NCBI GenBank assembly: GCA_002358905.1
Contig: DEPT01000023.1
Span: 17,705 to 81,704, forward strand
Origin: Akkermansiaceae bacterium UBA3385
GTDB lineage: Bacteria; Verrucomicrobiota; Verrucomicrobiia; Verrucomicrobiales; Akkermansiaceae
DNA: 64,000 nucleotides
Reading direction: 5' to 3'
Shown here: in pieces, positions 25,752-35,128 of the stretch
Position numbering within the stretch: the stretch's first letter is position 1
Layout: each line of letters starts with the position of its first letter
Made by a program: the position numbers and the translations under genes
Notes under the pieces: generated by a model
Seen by the model: only the letters and a program-made list of their open reading frames with translations
Database searches by the model: none
What the model was told of the DNA's origin: nothing

Positions 25752-27959
25752 TCAGAACTCGAAGCCCATCTGCTCGTGGATAGAATCATCCAGAGATTGC
25801 TGCTCATCTACAGCGGGCGGCGGTGTTTCTGTTTCAGACTGAGGTGCAGGGACATCAGATATGGCCGGAGCCTCGGTAGAGCCATTGAGCAAGGCGCTGA
25901 GGGTGCCTACCGGTGTTTCTGTCGCTGATGTTTCGCCCGCTGCCTCGCCGCCTTCGCCTGCAGCAGTGGGCATGATGCGGGAGATGCGTTCAACCTGGTT
26001 TTTCGTGACAATGTTACCGAGCACACCGCGACCTTTTACCCTGAGTTTTCCGAAATCGAAAGGAATCGGGCGGCGCAGGCGGCGCAGCTGGTTCTTGAGG
26101 TACACGTTCACCTGCATGGCACTGCTTTCTTCTTCTGTTTTGTGTACCGTGAAGAAGAAGACGCGGCTGCCTTTGGTCCCCTGGGTAAGGTTGTATTCCT
26201 TGTCGCGGGTGAACCCACCCAGTTTGAAGCGTTTGGCATAGGTGATACCCTCCTTGCCATCGCGGTAAATCATATTGAATACCCAGTCATCCGTGGGACG
26301 CAGCACGCTGATGTGAAGCAGCTTCTTACCTACATAGAACTTCTCCTGCACGCGGCGCACAGTGAGAACGCCCTGGTTGTCGATGACCAGGATATCGCTC
26401 ATGGTGGAGCACTTGTCGATGGCTTCGCCACCCTTCTTGATGCCGTAGCCGGCAAAGCCTTCTTCGTCGATATAGAGCGTTTCGTTCTCCACGGCGGCCA
26501 CAGCGCGGGTGACGGTGTCGAAGGTGGTGAGCTCGGTGCGGCGGGGCCAGTTGGCGCCGTACTTCTTCTGCAGCTTCTCAAACCAGCGGATGGTGTACTT
26601 GGTGAGCTGAGCCAGATTCTTGCGGCACTGGTCGATTTCACCCTCGAGCCCGCGGATGTGTTCCTCTGCCTCGTGGATTTCGTACTTGGCAATCTTCTTG
26701 ATGCGGATTTCTGTGAGGCGGATGATGTCATCTCGCGTGATGGGGCGGATGAAGTCCTTCACAAAGGGCTGCAGGCGTTCCTCGATTTCGGCGAGGGACT
26801 GCTCCCAGCTTTCGCTTTCTTCCAGCACCTTGTAGATGCGGTTCTCGATGAAGATTTTCTCCAGACTTGCCTGCATCCAGCTTTCCTGCAACTCAGCCAG
26901 CTGAACTTCCAGTTCCCGGCGCAAGGTTTCCTTGGTGTTGTCGACGTTAATCTTAAGAATTTCACTCACGCCCATGAATACGGGCTTCTTATCGACAATA
27001 ACCACCGCCTTGGGGGAGATGCTTACCTGGCATTCGGTGAAGGCATAAAGTGCATTACATGTTTTTTCCACATCCTGCCCGGCGTGCAGATGGACGAGAA
27101 TATCTGCCGTGGCAGCCGTGTTGTCCTCAATCCTGGCCACCTTCAGCTTGCCCTTTTCCATGGCATTCTCGATGCTCTGAATAACGGATTCTGTGGTGGT
27201 GCCGTAAGGGATTTCCGTGATGCGGATGAGCTTCTTGGTACTGGTGTCGAGCATAGCGCGGCACCGCAGGCGGCTGTTGCCGGTACCATCGTTGTAGCCG
27301 CTTACATCCAGCAGACCACCGGTGGAAAAATCCGGGTAGAGTTCAAATTCCTCACCGCGCAGGTAATGAATAGCGGCTTCGATGAGCTCATTGAAGTTGT
27401 GCGGCAGGATGAGGCAGTTCATACCCACGGCAATACCCAGAGCGCCCTGTGCCAGCAGCAGGGGGAACTTGACAGGAAGAGCCACAGGTTCCTTGTTGCG
27501 GCCGTCGTAGCTGAGCTTCCACTCTGTCACCTTCGGGCTGTAGACCACTTCCTTGGCGAACTGGGAGAGACGGGCTTCGATATATCGGGGGGCAGCGGCG
27601 GAGTCGCCGGTGAGGATATTGCCCCAGTTACCCTGGGGATCGATGAGCAGCCCCTTTTGGCCGAGGGTGACCAGCGCGCTGCCGATGGAGGCATCGCCGT
27701 GCGGATGGTACTTCATGGTGTCGCCCACGATGTTGGCCACTTTGTTATAGCGACCGTCGTCCATGCGTTCCATGGAATGAAGAATGCGGCGCTGCACGGG
27801 CTTGAGCCCATCAATGATATGCGGAACAGCACGTTCCAGAATTACATACGATGCGTATTCCAGATAGTAATCCCCGAACATTTTCTGAATAAGGCTCGGG
27901 TTTTCCTGCAGGTATACGGGGCTGATGTCTTTACTCATGGATTTCGGATATTTTACCAT
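25752..27959 (-). CDS. Type IIA topoisomerase subunit A (ParC/GyrA-like)
   Basis: 735 residues. The breakage-reunion core is clear: the QRRILHSMERMDDGRYNKVANIVG region in outline, HPHGDASIG, and the catalytic tyrosine in AAAPRYIEARLSQFA, which forms the 5'-phosphotyrosine link during DNA cleavage. A coiled-coil region lies at residues ~385-460. The C-terminal part holds beta-pinwheel-like repeats (VENETLYIDEEGFAGYGIK), and I see no GyrA-box, which favours ParC (topoisomerase IV, chromosome decatenation) over GyrA. The last ~70 residues are Ala/Glu/Pro-rich and probably disordered. The frame opens at 27959; a second ATG at 27938 (MSKDIS) is an equally possible start. The partner B subunit is not in the window. 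Confidence 0.88.
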   Translation of the reverse strand: MVKYPKSMSKDISPVYLQENPSLIQKMFGDYYLEYASYVILERAVPHIIDGLKPVQRRILHSMERMDDGRYNKVANIVGDTMKYHPHGDASIGSALVTLGQKGLLIDPQGNWGNILTGDSAAAPRYIEARLSQFAKEVVYSPKVTEWKLSYDGRNKEPVALPVKFPLLLAQGALGIAVGMNCLILPHNFNELIEAAIHYLRGEEFELYPDFSTGGLLDVSGYNDGTGNSRLRCRAMLDTSTKKLIRITEIPYGTTTESVIQSIENAMEKGKLKVARIEDNTAATADILVHLHAGQDVEKTCNALYAFTECQVSISPKAVVIVDKKPVFMGVSEILKINVDNTKETLRRELEVQLAELQESWMQASLEKIFIENRIYKVLEESESWEQSLAEIEERLQPFVKDFIRPITRDDIIRLTEIRIKKIAKYEIHEAEEHIRGLEGEIDQCRKNLAQLTKYTIRWFEKLQKKYGANWPRRTELTTFDTVTRAVAAVENETLYIDEEGFAGYGIKKGGEAIDKCSTMSDILVIDNQGVLTVRRVQEKFYVGKKLLHISVLRPTDDWVFNMIYRDGKEGITYAKRFKLGGFTRDKEYNLTQGTKGSRVFFFTVHKTEEESSAMQVNVYLKNQLRRLRRPIPFDFGKLRVKGRGVLGNIVTKNQVERISRIMPTAAGEGGEAAGETSATETPVGTLSALLNGSTEAPAISDVPAPQSETETPPPAVDEQQSLDDSIHEQMGFEF

Positions 27960-27999
27960 ACAGAGCGCCGGAATTCAAGCAAGAAGCGTGTGAATGTCA

Positions 28000-28028
28000 T
28001 TGACAAAGCGCGATACAAGGGCTAGAGT
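28000..28028 (+). promoter_or_regulatory. Promoter of the Sel1 protein gene, short leader
   Basis: Consensus TTGACA (28000-28005), 17-base spacer, TAGAGT (28023-28028), 14 bases before the ATG at 28043. Confidence 0.7.
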
Positions 28029-28042
28029 AGGGGGGCTTGCAT

Positions 28043-28621
28043 ATGAAGAAAACGTTTCTTTTCCTGTTTTTGCTGCTCCTGGCAGGTGCTGCTGCCACGG
28101 TATACTGGTACCAGCCAGCCCGCCAGCTGGCACTGGGACTGTATGAAAAATACATGCCGAAGCAGGAGCTTCCTGCGGCTGTAGCTGCGCCCGCCGCTGC
28201 ACCACAGTCTGCGCCCGCGCCGGAGCCTGTGCCGCAGCCCGAACCGGAACCGGCAACTGTAGTGCAGCCAGAACCTGCACCTGAACCTGCCCCGGCTCCG
28301 GAACCCGAACCTGCGCCTTTGCCCGCCCTGAATAGTGAAGCTGAGACTTTGTTGCCCAAGGCCGAGGCCGGAGACCCGGTAGCCCAGTTTAATCTGGCTC
28401 GTCAATATGCCCTGGGGGAGGGCATGTCTATCAACCGCGATGAGTTCATTCGCTGGTGCCGTATTGCCGCAGAGCAGGGACTGCCGGAGGCTCAATTCGC
28501 TTACGGAATGTGCCTTCGAGAGGGGCTTGGAGTACCCCGGAATGAGGCAGAAGCAGGCCGTTGGTTGCAGCAGGCCGCAGATGCCGGATTTTCGCCCGCT
28601 ATCGAAGAACTTAAGAAGTAA
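28043..28621 (+). CDS. Membrane-anchored Sel1-repeat protein with Pro/Glu linker
   Basis: 192 residues. An N-terminal membrane anchor or uncleaved signal (KKTFLFLFLLLLAGAAA) is followed by a long linker of alternating Pro, Glu and Ala (PAPEPVPQPEPEP type, residues ~50-105), likely an extended spacer through the periplasm. Two Sel1-type helical repeats follow: GDPVAQFNLARQYALGEGM and LPEAQFAYGMCLREGLGV, ending with a third half-repeat. Sel1 domains bind proteins and are common in envelope and signalling adaptors. An in-frame TTG at 28037 is less likely than the ATG at 28043, which follows a G-rich run. The acyl-activating enzyme gene begins 8 bases later, so the two are cotranscribed. Confidence 0.8.
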   Translation: MKKTFLFLFLLLLAGAAATVYWYQPARQLALGLYEKYMPKQELPAAVAAPAAAPQSAPAPEPVPQPEPEPATVVQPEPAPEPAPAPEPEPAPLPALNSEAETLLPKAEAGDPVAQFNLARQYALGEGMSINRDEFIRWCRIAAEQGLPEAQFAYGMCLREGLGVPRNEAEAGRWLQQAADAGFSPAIEELKK

Positions 28622-28629
28622 TTTTACCA

Positions 28630-30801
28630 ATGGCTAATCTTATCATACACGGAACAGAGAATATAGTTAAGCCCGGGTTTTACATGCCCAACCGCATCAG
28701 CAGGAATGCGGTGAAGTCACTGCACCAGTTGCTGGAAGGGAAGGTGTGTTACCTGGTAGACCCCTCATTCCCACCTTCTGCGGAAGTCAGTAAGTATCTC
28801 GAATCCCACGATGCTGAAATTGAGTACTTCGATTTCCGCCGCACCACCTCTCTGGTTGTGCGAGACCTGATTCGCGCCCGCCTGAAATGCGGAACGAGTG
28901 TGGTATTCATGCCGGGGCAGGTAGCCAAATGGCGCGGCACATACAGCGATGTACCCTCTCCCTTCTTGCGCCATGTGGGCAGTCTGCATATTTCCCCTGT
29001 TCCCTTGTTCCTGGGGCATTATGGCAACACGGTGCAGACTCTTTACCGCGACTGCGCTGACGTCGACACCCACGAGGAATTCTGTATTCTTCCCAAGTTG
29101 GCGGCAGGTCCGCAGACGGGTGAGCGACTTATGGCTGCCTGGCTGGAAAAAGGTGCAGAGATGCTTGCCGCTCAGCCTCTCTTGAATACTTCTGTTACCA
29201 CCAACCTGGTGCACGCCCTGAAGAAATATCCCAGAACAGAAATAGTGGATGGTATGACCCACGCTGCTTTACCCCACTTCAAGGCATTGGGGGTGAGTAT
29301 GGCTGTGGCGAAAATGCTGCGCCAGCGCGGTGAAAAGCGCATCGGCGTGATTCTGCCCCCTGGTGCAGGTGGTGTGATTGCCACCCTGAGCTGCATGCTG
29401 GCCGGTGTGACTCCGGTGATGATTAACTATGCATCATCTGCCGCTGCGTTCGAGAGTACAGTGCGCCAGTCCGGCCTCAAGACATTTATCACCGCCCGCA
29501 AGTTCATGCAGAAGTTGCCGCAGTTTCCATGGCCGCCGGAGGAGCAGCTTATTCTGGTGGAAGACCTGCTGACCAAGACGCCTAAATCGACCCTCATCGC
29601 CAATGTCCTGAAAGCTAAAGTGCTTCCGGCTTCCCTCATTTGCAGGATGTATGATACAGATTCCCGCAAGGGTGATGATGAGGCGGTGGTGCTCTTCACT
29701 TCCGGCTCCAGTGGAGAACCCAAGGGTGTGGTTATAACCCACCGCATGCTCATGGCTAATGTCTGCCAGTGTGCCTGCCGCCTGGACATGACCGACTGTC
29801 GCTTCCTGGCCTGTCTGCCTATTTTCCACAGCTTCGGCATGACGGTGAACATGATGCTGGCCATGATGACTGGCTGCATGGTATGTTCCTACCCGAACCC
29901 GACCGATGCCCGTACACTTAACGAATTAGTCAAGAGATACAAGCTCACCCTTGTGTGCACCACTCCCACCTTTGCCCGTGCCATGCTTCGCCGGGCTGAG
30001 CATGATACTTTCGAAAGCGTGCGCTATTTTGTGATGGGGGCCGAAAAACTCCAGCCCGATCTGGAAAAGGAATTTATCGAGAAGTGCGGTGTGTATCCGA
30101 TGGAGGGCTACGGCCTTACCGAAACATCTCCGGTTATTGCAGCCAACATGCCTGAGCCGGAGCCTGTGAAGAACTCCAGATTCTTTGTGCCTGGAACGGT
30201 GCGTCCCAGCGTGGGCGCTATGCTGCCCGGTATTGCTATCCGTATTACGGATGTGGATGATGATTCCAGGGAACTCCCGCTTACTGAGCGCGGTATGATT
30301 TGGTTCAAGGGAGCCAATGTTTTCAATGGTTACATCGGACGTCCTGAGTTGAACAAGGAAATTATCCGCGATGGCTGGTTCAAGACCGGCGATATCGGCC
30401 AGATGGATTTTAACGGCTTCCTGACCCTGGGAGGCCGACTTTCCCGCTTCTCCAAGATTGGTGGTGAGATGGTGCCGCACGAAGGCGTGGAACTTGCCAT
30501 TTCCGAAAGCTTCGGCCTCAGCGCAGAGGACGGCGTTCAGATTGCCATTGCTGGTGTGACTGACAAGCAGAAAGGCGAGGCTCTGGTGCTGCTTTCCGCT
30601 ATGCCCCAGCACCAGGAGAGCATTCAGGCGAACGAAATCCTCCAGGATATCCGCACCATGCTGGCAGATAAGGGCATACCCACACTTTGGGCTCCCAAGT
30701 ACCTGGTGCCGGTGGAAGCCATACCCGTGCTCCCCACCGGAAAGCTCGACCTGCGAGGCTGTAAGCTCCTGGCAGAGGAAGCTCTCGATATTCAGGGCTG
30801 A
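28630..30801 (+). CDS. Acyl-CoA/acyl-ACP synthetase (Aas-like, AMP-forming)
   Basis: 723 residues. From about residue 190 on this is an ANL-superfamily enzyme that adenylates a fatty acid and transfers it to CoA or ACP: the P-loop FTSGSSGEPKGVVITH, the YGLTETSP motif, TGDIGQMDFNGFLTLGGR, and the C-terminal LPTGKLDLR with the catalytic lysine. The first ~190 residues resemble a worn PlsC-type acyltransferase domain as in Aas (2-acylglycerophosphoethanolamine acyltransferase/acyl-ACP synthetase), but I do not see the HxxxxD catalytic motif, so acyl transfer is doubtful. Probable role: recycling or activating free fatty acids at the membrane. It is cotranscribed with the Sel1 protein gene and closed by a terminator. 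Confidence 0.82.
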   Translation: MANLIIHGTENIVKPGFYMPNRISRNAVKSLHQLLEGKVCYLVDPSFPPSAEVSKYLESHDAEIEYFDFRRTTSLVVRDLIRARLKCGTSVVFMPGQVAKWRGTYSDVPSPFLRHVGSLHISPVPLFLGHYGNTVQTLYRDCADVDTHEEFCILPKLAAGPQTGERLMAAWLEKGAEMLAAQPLLNTSVTTNLVHALKKYPRTEIVDGMTHAALPHFKALGVSMAVAKMLRQRGEKRIGVILPPGAGGVIATLSCMLAGVTPVMINYASSAAAFESTVRQSGLKTFITARKFMQKLPQFPWPPEEQLILVEDLLTKTPKSTLIANVLKAKVLPASLICRMYDTDSRKGDDEAVVLFTSGSSGEPKGVVITHRMLMANVCQCACRLDMTDCRFLACLPIFHSFGMTVNMMLAMMTGCMVCSYPNPTDARTLNELVKRYKLTLVCTTPTFARAMLRRAEHDTFESVRYFVMGAEKLQPDLEKEFIEKCGVYPMEGYGLTETSPVIAANMPEPEPVKNSRFFVPGTVRPSVGAMLPGIAIRITDVDDDSRELPLTERGMIWFKGANVFNGYIGRPELNKEIIRDGWFKTGDIGQMDFNGFLTLGGRLSRFSKIGGEMVPHEGVELAISESFGLSAEDGVQIAIAGVTDKQKGEALVLLSAMPQHQESIQANEILQDIRTMLADKGIPTLWAPKYLVPVEAIPVLPTGKLDLRGCKLLAEEALDIQG

Positions 30802-30832
30802 ATCACGTGATAAGTCACTAACCTTGGACGTG

Positions 30833-30862
30833 CAGGGGGGCATTTGCCCCCCTGTTTCATTT
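30833..30862 (+). terminator. Terminator of the acyl-activating enzyme gene
   Basis: Nine-base stem CAGGGGGGC / GCCCCCCTG (30833-30841 with 30846-30854) then TTTCATTT. Confidence 0.8.
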
Positions 30863-30996
30863 GTCGTAGTCATTCCGTGTTCAACTCCTTTGTAAGTTAT
30901 TCAATGTTAGTTGGAGAAAAGAATGTATGCGGGCTGCTGATGTGTGTGTTCTGGAAGGTTCTGACACGAGTGGAGCTGGCCATTTTGTATTTTGGC

Positions 30997-31024
30997 TTGC
31001 TTTTCCTGATGAAACAGGCATAAT
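30997..31024 (+). promoter_or_regulatory. adk promoter
   Basis: TTGCTT (30997-31002), 16-base spacer, CATAAT (31019-31024), giving a leader of about 43 bases. It lies within the apparent upstream extension of the adk frame. Confidence 0.5.
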
Positions 31025-31073
31025 AACCACGTCTTGCAGCTCTCGCTGCTCAAAAATCTGTACATTAAGACTT

Positions 31074-31727
31074 ATGAAAACGCTCAAGCGATTCGTACTT
31101 GTAGGCGCCCCTGCTTCCGGCAAGGGTACTCAGTCCTCTTTCCTGTCCGAGACCTATGATCTCAAGCCCCTGAGCACCGGTGCTCTGCTGCGTGCTGAGA
31201 TTGCCGCTGGTTCCGAACTGGGCCTGGAGGCTAAGAAGTACATGGATGCCGCCATGTTCGTACCCGATGAAGTGGTGAACGGTATCGTGGCCAAGTGGCT
31301 TGGTGAGAACAAGGATTGCGGTTGCCTGCTCGATGGCTATCCTCGCACCGTTTCTCAGGCTGAGACTCTGGACGCCAACCTCAGCGCCATGGGCCTGGGT
31401 GTGGATATTGTGGTGTACCTCAACGTATCTGCCGAGCTCATCGAGGCTCGCATGCTGAAGCGCAAGGCTTGCCCCGCCTGTGGTGAAACCACCCGCAATG
31501 GTGAGGAAATCTGCCCGAAGTGCGGTGGCGCCATGATTGTGCGCTCCGACGACAACCCCGAGGCTTTCGCCAAGCGTCGTAAGGACTACGAGACCCTGAC
31601 CGTGCCCGTGGTGGAACACTACCGCGCCCAGGGTAAGGTGGTGCAGATTGACGTGACCGAGGAAGGTGAGCCTGAGGCTGTTTCTGCCCGCATCGCCGCC
31701 GCTGTGCGCACCTACTGCGAGAAGTAA
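31074..31727 (+). CDS. adk: Adenylate kinase
   Basis: A 217-residue enzyme interconverting ATP + AMP and 2 ADP, essential for adenylate balance. The P-loop is GAPASGKGTQ, the AMP-binding region includes LSTGALLRAEIA, and LLDGYPRTVSQAE is the conserved GFPRT-type segment with Tyr in place of Phe. The LID domain holds four cysteines, CPACGETT and CPKCGG, a structural zinc site of the long adenylate kinases. The frame stays open 49 codons upstream to 30927, but that stretch has no kinase features and contains the promoter, so the ATG at 31074 (MKTLKRFVLVGAP) is the start. It is monocistronic, with a strong terminator. Confidence 0.95.
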   Translation: MKTLKRFVLVGAPASGKGTQSSFLSETYDLKPLSTGALLRAEIAAGSELGLEAKKYMDAAMFVPDEVVNGIVAKWLGENKDCGCLLDGYPRTVSQAETLDANLSAMGLGVDIVVYLNVSAELIEARMLKRKACPACGETTRNGEEICPKCGGAMIVRSDDNPEAFAKRRKDYETLTVPVVEHYRAQGKVVQIDVTEEGEPEAVSARIAAAVRTYCEK

Positions 31728-31754
31728 TTCCCGCTGTACCATATACCGTTTCCT

Positions 31755-31793
31755 GAAACCGGTTCCCCGAGGGGAGCCGGTTTCTGCGTTTTC
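31755..31793 (+). terminator. Terminator of adk
   Basis: Stem GAAACCGGTTCCCC / GGGGAGCCGGTTTC (31755-31768 with 31771-31784) followed by TGCGTTTTC. Confidence 0.8.
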
Positions 31794-31812
31794 TCGCCAT
31801 GCATAATTTCCC

Positions 31813-31841
31813 TTGCCTGAATGCAGATGGCAGCGTATACT
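31813..31841 (+). promoter_or_regulatory. Promoter of the ankyrin protein gene, leaderless geometry
   Basis: TTGCCT (31813-31818), 17-base spacer, TATACT (31836-31841), 9 bases before the ATG at 31851. It overlaps the earlier in-frame start at 31821, which is therefore rejected. Confidence 0.7.
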
Positions 31842-31850
31842 GGCCTTACC

Positions 31851-33212
31851 ATGATTCCGGAATCCCAGTTGCTATATGCTGCCTGTTGCGGTGATACTCA
31901 GCGAGTGCGTGAGTTGCTTGAGCAGGGGGTGCCCGTGGATTCGCGCGATGGCCGTGGCCGCACCCCGCTGATGCTCGCCGTTCGGAATGATTGCGTTGAT
32001 ACGGTGGCTCTGTTGCTGGCTGCCGGGGCTGATGCCACAGCTCGCAACAAGGGGCAGCTTCAGGTAATTGACTGGGTGAGCAACGCCTCGATTGCCTGCA
32101 TGGTGCTCAATCACATGCCGGAGGCGCAACGCGTGCAGGCTGCTACCCGCCTTCTGTTCCGAAGCTGCGTGCCGGAGGTGTGGAAATGTGCTCTGGCCGC
32201 GGGAGCTCAGGTGAATGCCCGTAACAAACGCGCTGATACACCTTTGCTGCAGCATTGCTTCTACGATGCGGATGCTGAACGTACCCGCCTTCTCCTTGAA
32301 GCCGGTGCCGATGCCTGCGCCAGAAGCCGGTGCGGGCGCACCACCGTGAGCCTGTTGGCTCGTCATAACAATGTGGAGAGTTTGCGGCTTCTGATTGCCG
32401 CCGGAGCCGATGTTTGCGAAACAGATGATGACGGGTGCTCTCCGCTGCATCATGCTGCCCTCTGGGGTAGTGTGGAACTGGCTGCCGAGTTGCTTGCCAT
32501 GGGGCTGGATGTGAACCATGCCGATGCCATGGGACGCACGCCTATCATGCATGCCGTAGGGTATGATGCAGCCATGATTCAGCTGCTATTGCAGGCTGGG
32601 GCAGATGTCAACGCACGGAATGAGCAGGGGAGCGTGCTGGCTCATCTATACGGCTTGAGCGAGGAGGTGTCGCAGATGCTTTATGCTGCCGGTGCGCGAT
32701 ATTGTGCCGATATCCCCGAGGATGTGCGCCATGCTATCTGCAATCCGTTCTTATATTGGTTGAAGCAGTTGATCAGCGATGGTCTGGACGTTAACCAGGC
32801 TGTTGCGGAGAACCGTACGCCTTTGTCCATGGCTGCCTGGGCTGGGAAGTCGGAATCTTTGCAGCTTCTGCTGGACGCCGGTGCATCGGCTACCATAGAT
32901 GTGCCGGATTCGTATGAAGGGGTGACGGCTCTGCATGCGGCCGTCATTGCCTGTCGCACAGAATATTCAGCGAGCCCGGAAAACGTGGCAGCGCTGCTGT
33001 CTGCCGGTGCAGATGTGAATCTGGCGGATAAGGATGGCTGGACTCCGCTTCACTCCTGCGCTGTTTACAACCTGCCCGATTTGGTACCCATGCTGCTTGC
33101 CGCAGGTGCGAATCCGCTGCAGAGGGACAACCTTGACCAGACTCCTGCAGAAATGGCTGAAGCCCGAGGAAACCCCGCGGTGGTTCGAGCGTTGCAGTTG
33201 TCCGGGAAATAA
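31851..33212 (+). CDS. Ankyrin repeat protein
   Basis: A 453-residue protein made almost wholly of ankyrin repeats, about twelve in number. Good examples are DGRGRTPLMLAVRNDCVDTV, DDGCSPLHHAALWGSVEL, AMGRTPIMHAVGYDAAM and KDGWTPLHSCAVYNLPDL, each followed by LLxAGADVN-type loops. There is no signal peptide or membrane segment, so it is probably cytoplasmic. The middle region (residues ~90-130 and ~275-310) diverges and may hold degraded repeats. Such stacks bind proteins; the partner is unknown and the neighbours give no hint. The start at 31851 is chosen because the promoter ends 9 bases before it. Confidence 0.85.
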   Translation: MIPESQLLYAACCGDTQRVRELLEQGVPVDSRDGRGRTPLMLAVRNDCVDTVALLLAAGADATARNKGQLQVIDWVSNASIACMVLNHMPEAQRVQAATRLLFRSCVPEVWKCALAAGAQVNARNKRADTPLLQHCFYDADAERTRLLLEAGADACARSRCGRTTVSLLARHNNVESLRLLIAAGADVCETDDDGCSPLHHAALWGSVELAAELLAMGLDVNHADAMGRTPIMHAVGYDAAMIQLLLQAGADVNARNEQGSVLAHLYGLSEEVSQMLYAAGARYCADIPEDVRHAICNPFLYWLKQLISDGLDVNQAVAENRTPLSMAAWAGKSESLQLLLDAGASATIDVPDSYEGVTALHAAVIACRTEYSASPENVAALLSAGADVNLADKDGWTPLHSCAVYNLPDLVPMLLAAGANPLQRDNLDQTPAEMAEARGNPAVVRALQLSGK

Positions 33213-33234
33213 GGAAGTGCAGCGTTCTATTTTC

Positions 33235-33263
33235 TTTACATGCGCAGGTTCAGAGGCTAGAAT
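33235..33263 (+). promoter_or_regulatory. Promoter of the secreted protein/double transglutaminase-like unit, leaderless geometry
   Basis: TTTACA (33235-33240), 17-base spacer, TAGAAT (33258-33263), 6 bases before the ATG at 33270. Confidence 0.7.
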
Positions 33264-33269
33264 GTACGC

Positions 33270-35120
33270 ATGATGAACAGAGCTTCACTTGCTTCTCTTG
33301 CGTTGGCTTTTTCTGCCGCTCCGGTGTTTGCTCAGGCTCCCGCGGTATCGCTCCCTGTACTGTTGGAACAGGTTGTAGCGTGTTCCACCCCGGCATCTGT
33401 GGCTGAGCGTGCTGCTGCGTTCCCGGCGCTGGCGGCTCTACCCGCTGATACGGATTCGTTTCTGGTGCTGAACCAGCTGGGAAGTTGGGCGTCTTTATTG
33501 CAATCGGAGGATTCCATGCTTCCCTGGAAGGATATGGTGGATGCTCTGGATAGCATGGCTCTGGGTGTAACGAAGCGGACAGTGCAGGATTTGCAGCGCC
33601 TGCAGCCTTTGTTCCAGGTCCTCTCTGCGTCTCAGAATGATGTGGTGGACAACTGGGTTGGTGAAGCAAATGATTCTGCGGCTCGCGCCATTGTGGCGGT
33701 ATTGCGTGAAGAATATGCTGCATCCGGGGAAAAATTGGTGCAGGCTACTCAGGATTTTCACTTGGCGCCCATTTATGTGACACTGAGTGCAAAACCTGGA
33801 AATGAAGCATTACTGCAGCAGCTTTCCATGCTGCCGCTGATGTTGCCAATGGGGACCGATGCGCCCATTGAGATGACGGTGCGTAGTGGCTGGAGAGGCT
33901 TTTGTGTGCATGGTCATGGGCTGGATTTATCGGAAGCAGAACTGGCTCCGGAGCACGAGACCAGAATCCGCCAGAATCTGGAGAAGGCAAGGCTGTATGT
34001 GCTGGCACGGACGGTGGGTAACAAATTGGTTCTGGTTATCTGCAGTAACCTGGATGAGGTGAAAATACCTGTTAAAAAAGCTGATTCCATACTGAATTCT
34101 CCCCTTATGACCGCGTTTGATTCCTGCCTTTCGCGCCGCACCTGGCTGGCGGGGTATAGCAGCCCTGCGGTGGTGCAGCTGCGGGAGGAACTGAATCTTT
34201 TCGACTATCAGTACGTAGCTTCTTTTATGGAACGGGTGTTTTCGAGGCTTTCCAAGGAGAGCGCGGCCTGTGCTGAGGCTGCAAAATCTGTCAAGGCGTT
34301 GTTGGAAGTTGCTTCTCAGGTTATACCTTCTCCCAATGGGCCAGAGCGCTTGACAATGTGGGAAGACGGCTCGCTTTATCTACACATGGTGAACCAGGTT
34401 GGCCCTTACCGATTTGCTCCTTCGTCCTTGCATTATTCCCACCTGGCCCAGCATCCGGATACAGTGTGTTACATAGAATTAACGCCGGTCAGTGGTTCAC
34501 CCGTGCTGGATGTACCGGCCATATTGACTCATATTGATGCTGTGCAGAACGGGTATAAGGCAACGCTGAAACCTGAACATACGCATGCTGAGCATGACTC
34601 ATTATCCTATCTGTTGAAGAAACGGGACATCGTGGAGCCTCTTGCTGAAAGTTGGCAGTTATGGAGCTGTGCCCTTACCGGAAATGGAGCGATGCTTGTT
34701 CAGTCTTCTGATTCAAGTGGTAGCGCTGCGGTCAGCTTTGCCTTGCGTGGCGAGTTCGCAGATGCAGCCAAGGCTGAACACGTTTGCTCCCTGCTGCAGA
34801 AGGGAAGTGCGTGGTGTGTTGCCGGGGAAAAGCCTGTCGTTCAGAAAGAGGGTGGTACGGTGCTGATGTCATGCGGACAATCTTCCATGGGGCTGGCTGC
34901 TCCAGCTGCGTCGGTAGCGGTGCCCGGTGGTGCGTTCTTCTCGCTGAATGTGCCGGGGCTTGTGCGTGTGTTGGAATCCTCTGGAAACATGGAGCCAGCA
35001 CCTGCAGAGTTGCATAATGCCTCCTGGCTGGTTGAGCGTTTGGAGGGGTGCATGAGTACAGCCGGGGATGAATTGCATACCGTGTTGAAGCTGGATATGC
35101 AGGGAATTAATGGAAAATAA
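33270..35120 (+). CDS. Secreted protein of unknown function
   Basis: 616 residues, not recognised. A clear signal peptide (SLASLALAFSAAPVFA, cut before QAPA) sends it out of the cytoplasm. The mature part is a mix of helix-like segments rich in Ala, Leu and Ser without repeats or catalytic motifs that I can name; there are scattered cysteines (for example CLSRRTW, CAEAAKS). A second ATG follows at once (33273). The next gene, a double transglutaminase-like secreted protein, begins 8 bases after the stop, so the two form an operon and may work together in the envelope. The promoter has leaderless spacing. Confidence 0.75.
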   Translation: MMNRASLASLALAFSAAPVFAQAPAVSLPVLLEQVVACSTPASVAERAAAFPALAALPADTDSFLVLNQLGSWASLLQSEDSMLPWKDMVDALDSMALGVTKRTVQDLQRLQPLFQVLSASQNDVVDNWVGEANDSAARAIVAVLREEYAASGEKLVQATQDFHLAPIYVTLSAKPGNEALLQQLSMLPLMLPMGTDAPIEMTVRSGWRGFCVHGHGLDLSEAELAPEHETRIRQNLEKARLYVLARTVGNKLVLVICSNLDEVKIPVKKADSILNSPLMTAFDSCLSRRTWLAGYSSPAVVQLREELNLFDYQYVASFMERVFSRLSKESAACAEAAKSVKALLEVASQVIPSPNGPERLTMWEDGSLYLHMVNQVGPYRFAPSSLHYSHLAQHPDTVCYIELTPVSGSPVLDVPAILTHIDAVQNGYKATLKPEHTHAEHDSLSYLLKKRDIVEPLAESWQLWSCALTGNGAMLVQSSDSSGSAAVSFALRGEFADAAKAEHVCSLLQKGSAWCVAGEKPVVQKEGGTVLMSCGQSSMGLAAPAASVAVPGGAFFSLNVPGLVRVLESSGNMEPAPAELHNASWLVERLEGCMSTAGDELHTVLKLDMQGINGK

Positions 35121-35128
35121 GAGAAATA

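Noticed and set aside
26142..28025. A 627-codon plus-strand frame opposite the topoisomerase gene
   Set aside because: The minus-strand product has clear catalytic motifs; the opposite frame has none and no promoter of its own.
30927..31073. A 49-codon extension of adenylate kinase
   Set aside because: No kinase features. It contains a promoter; the P-loop normally lies close to the N-terminus, as it does with the start at 31074.
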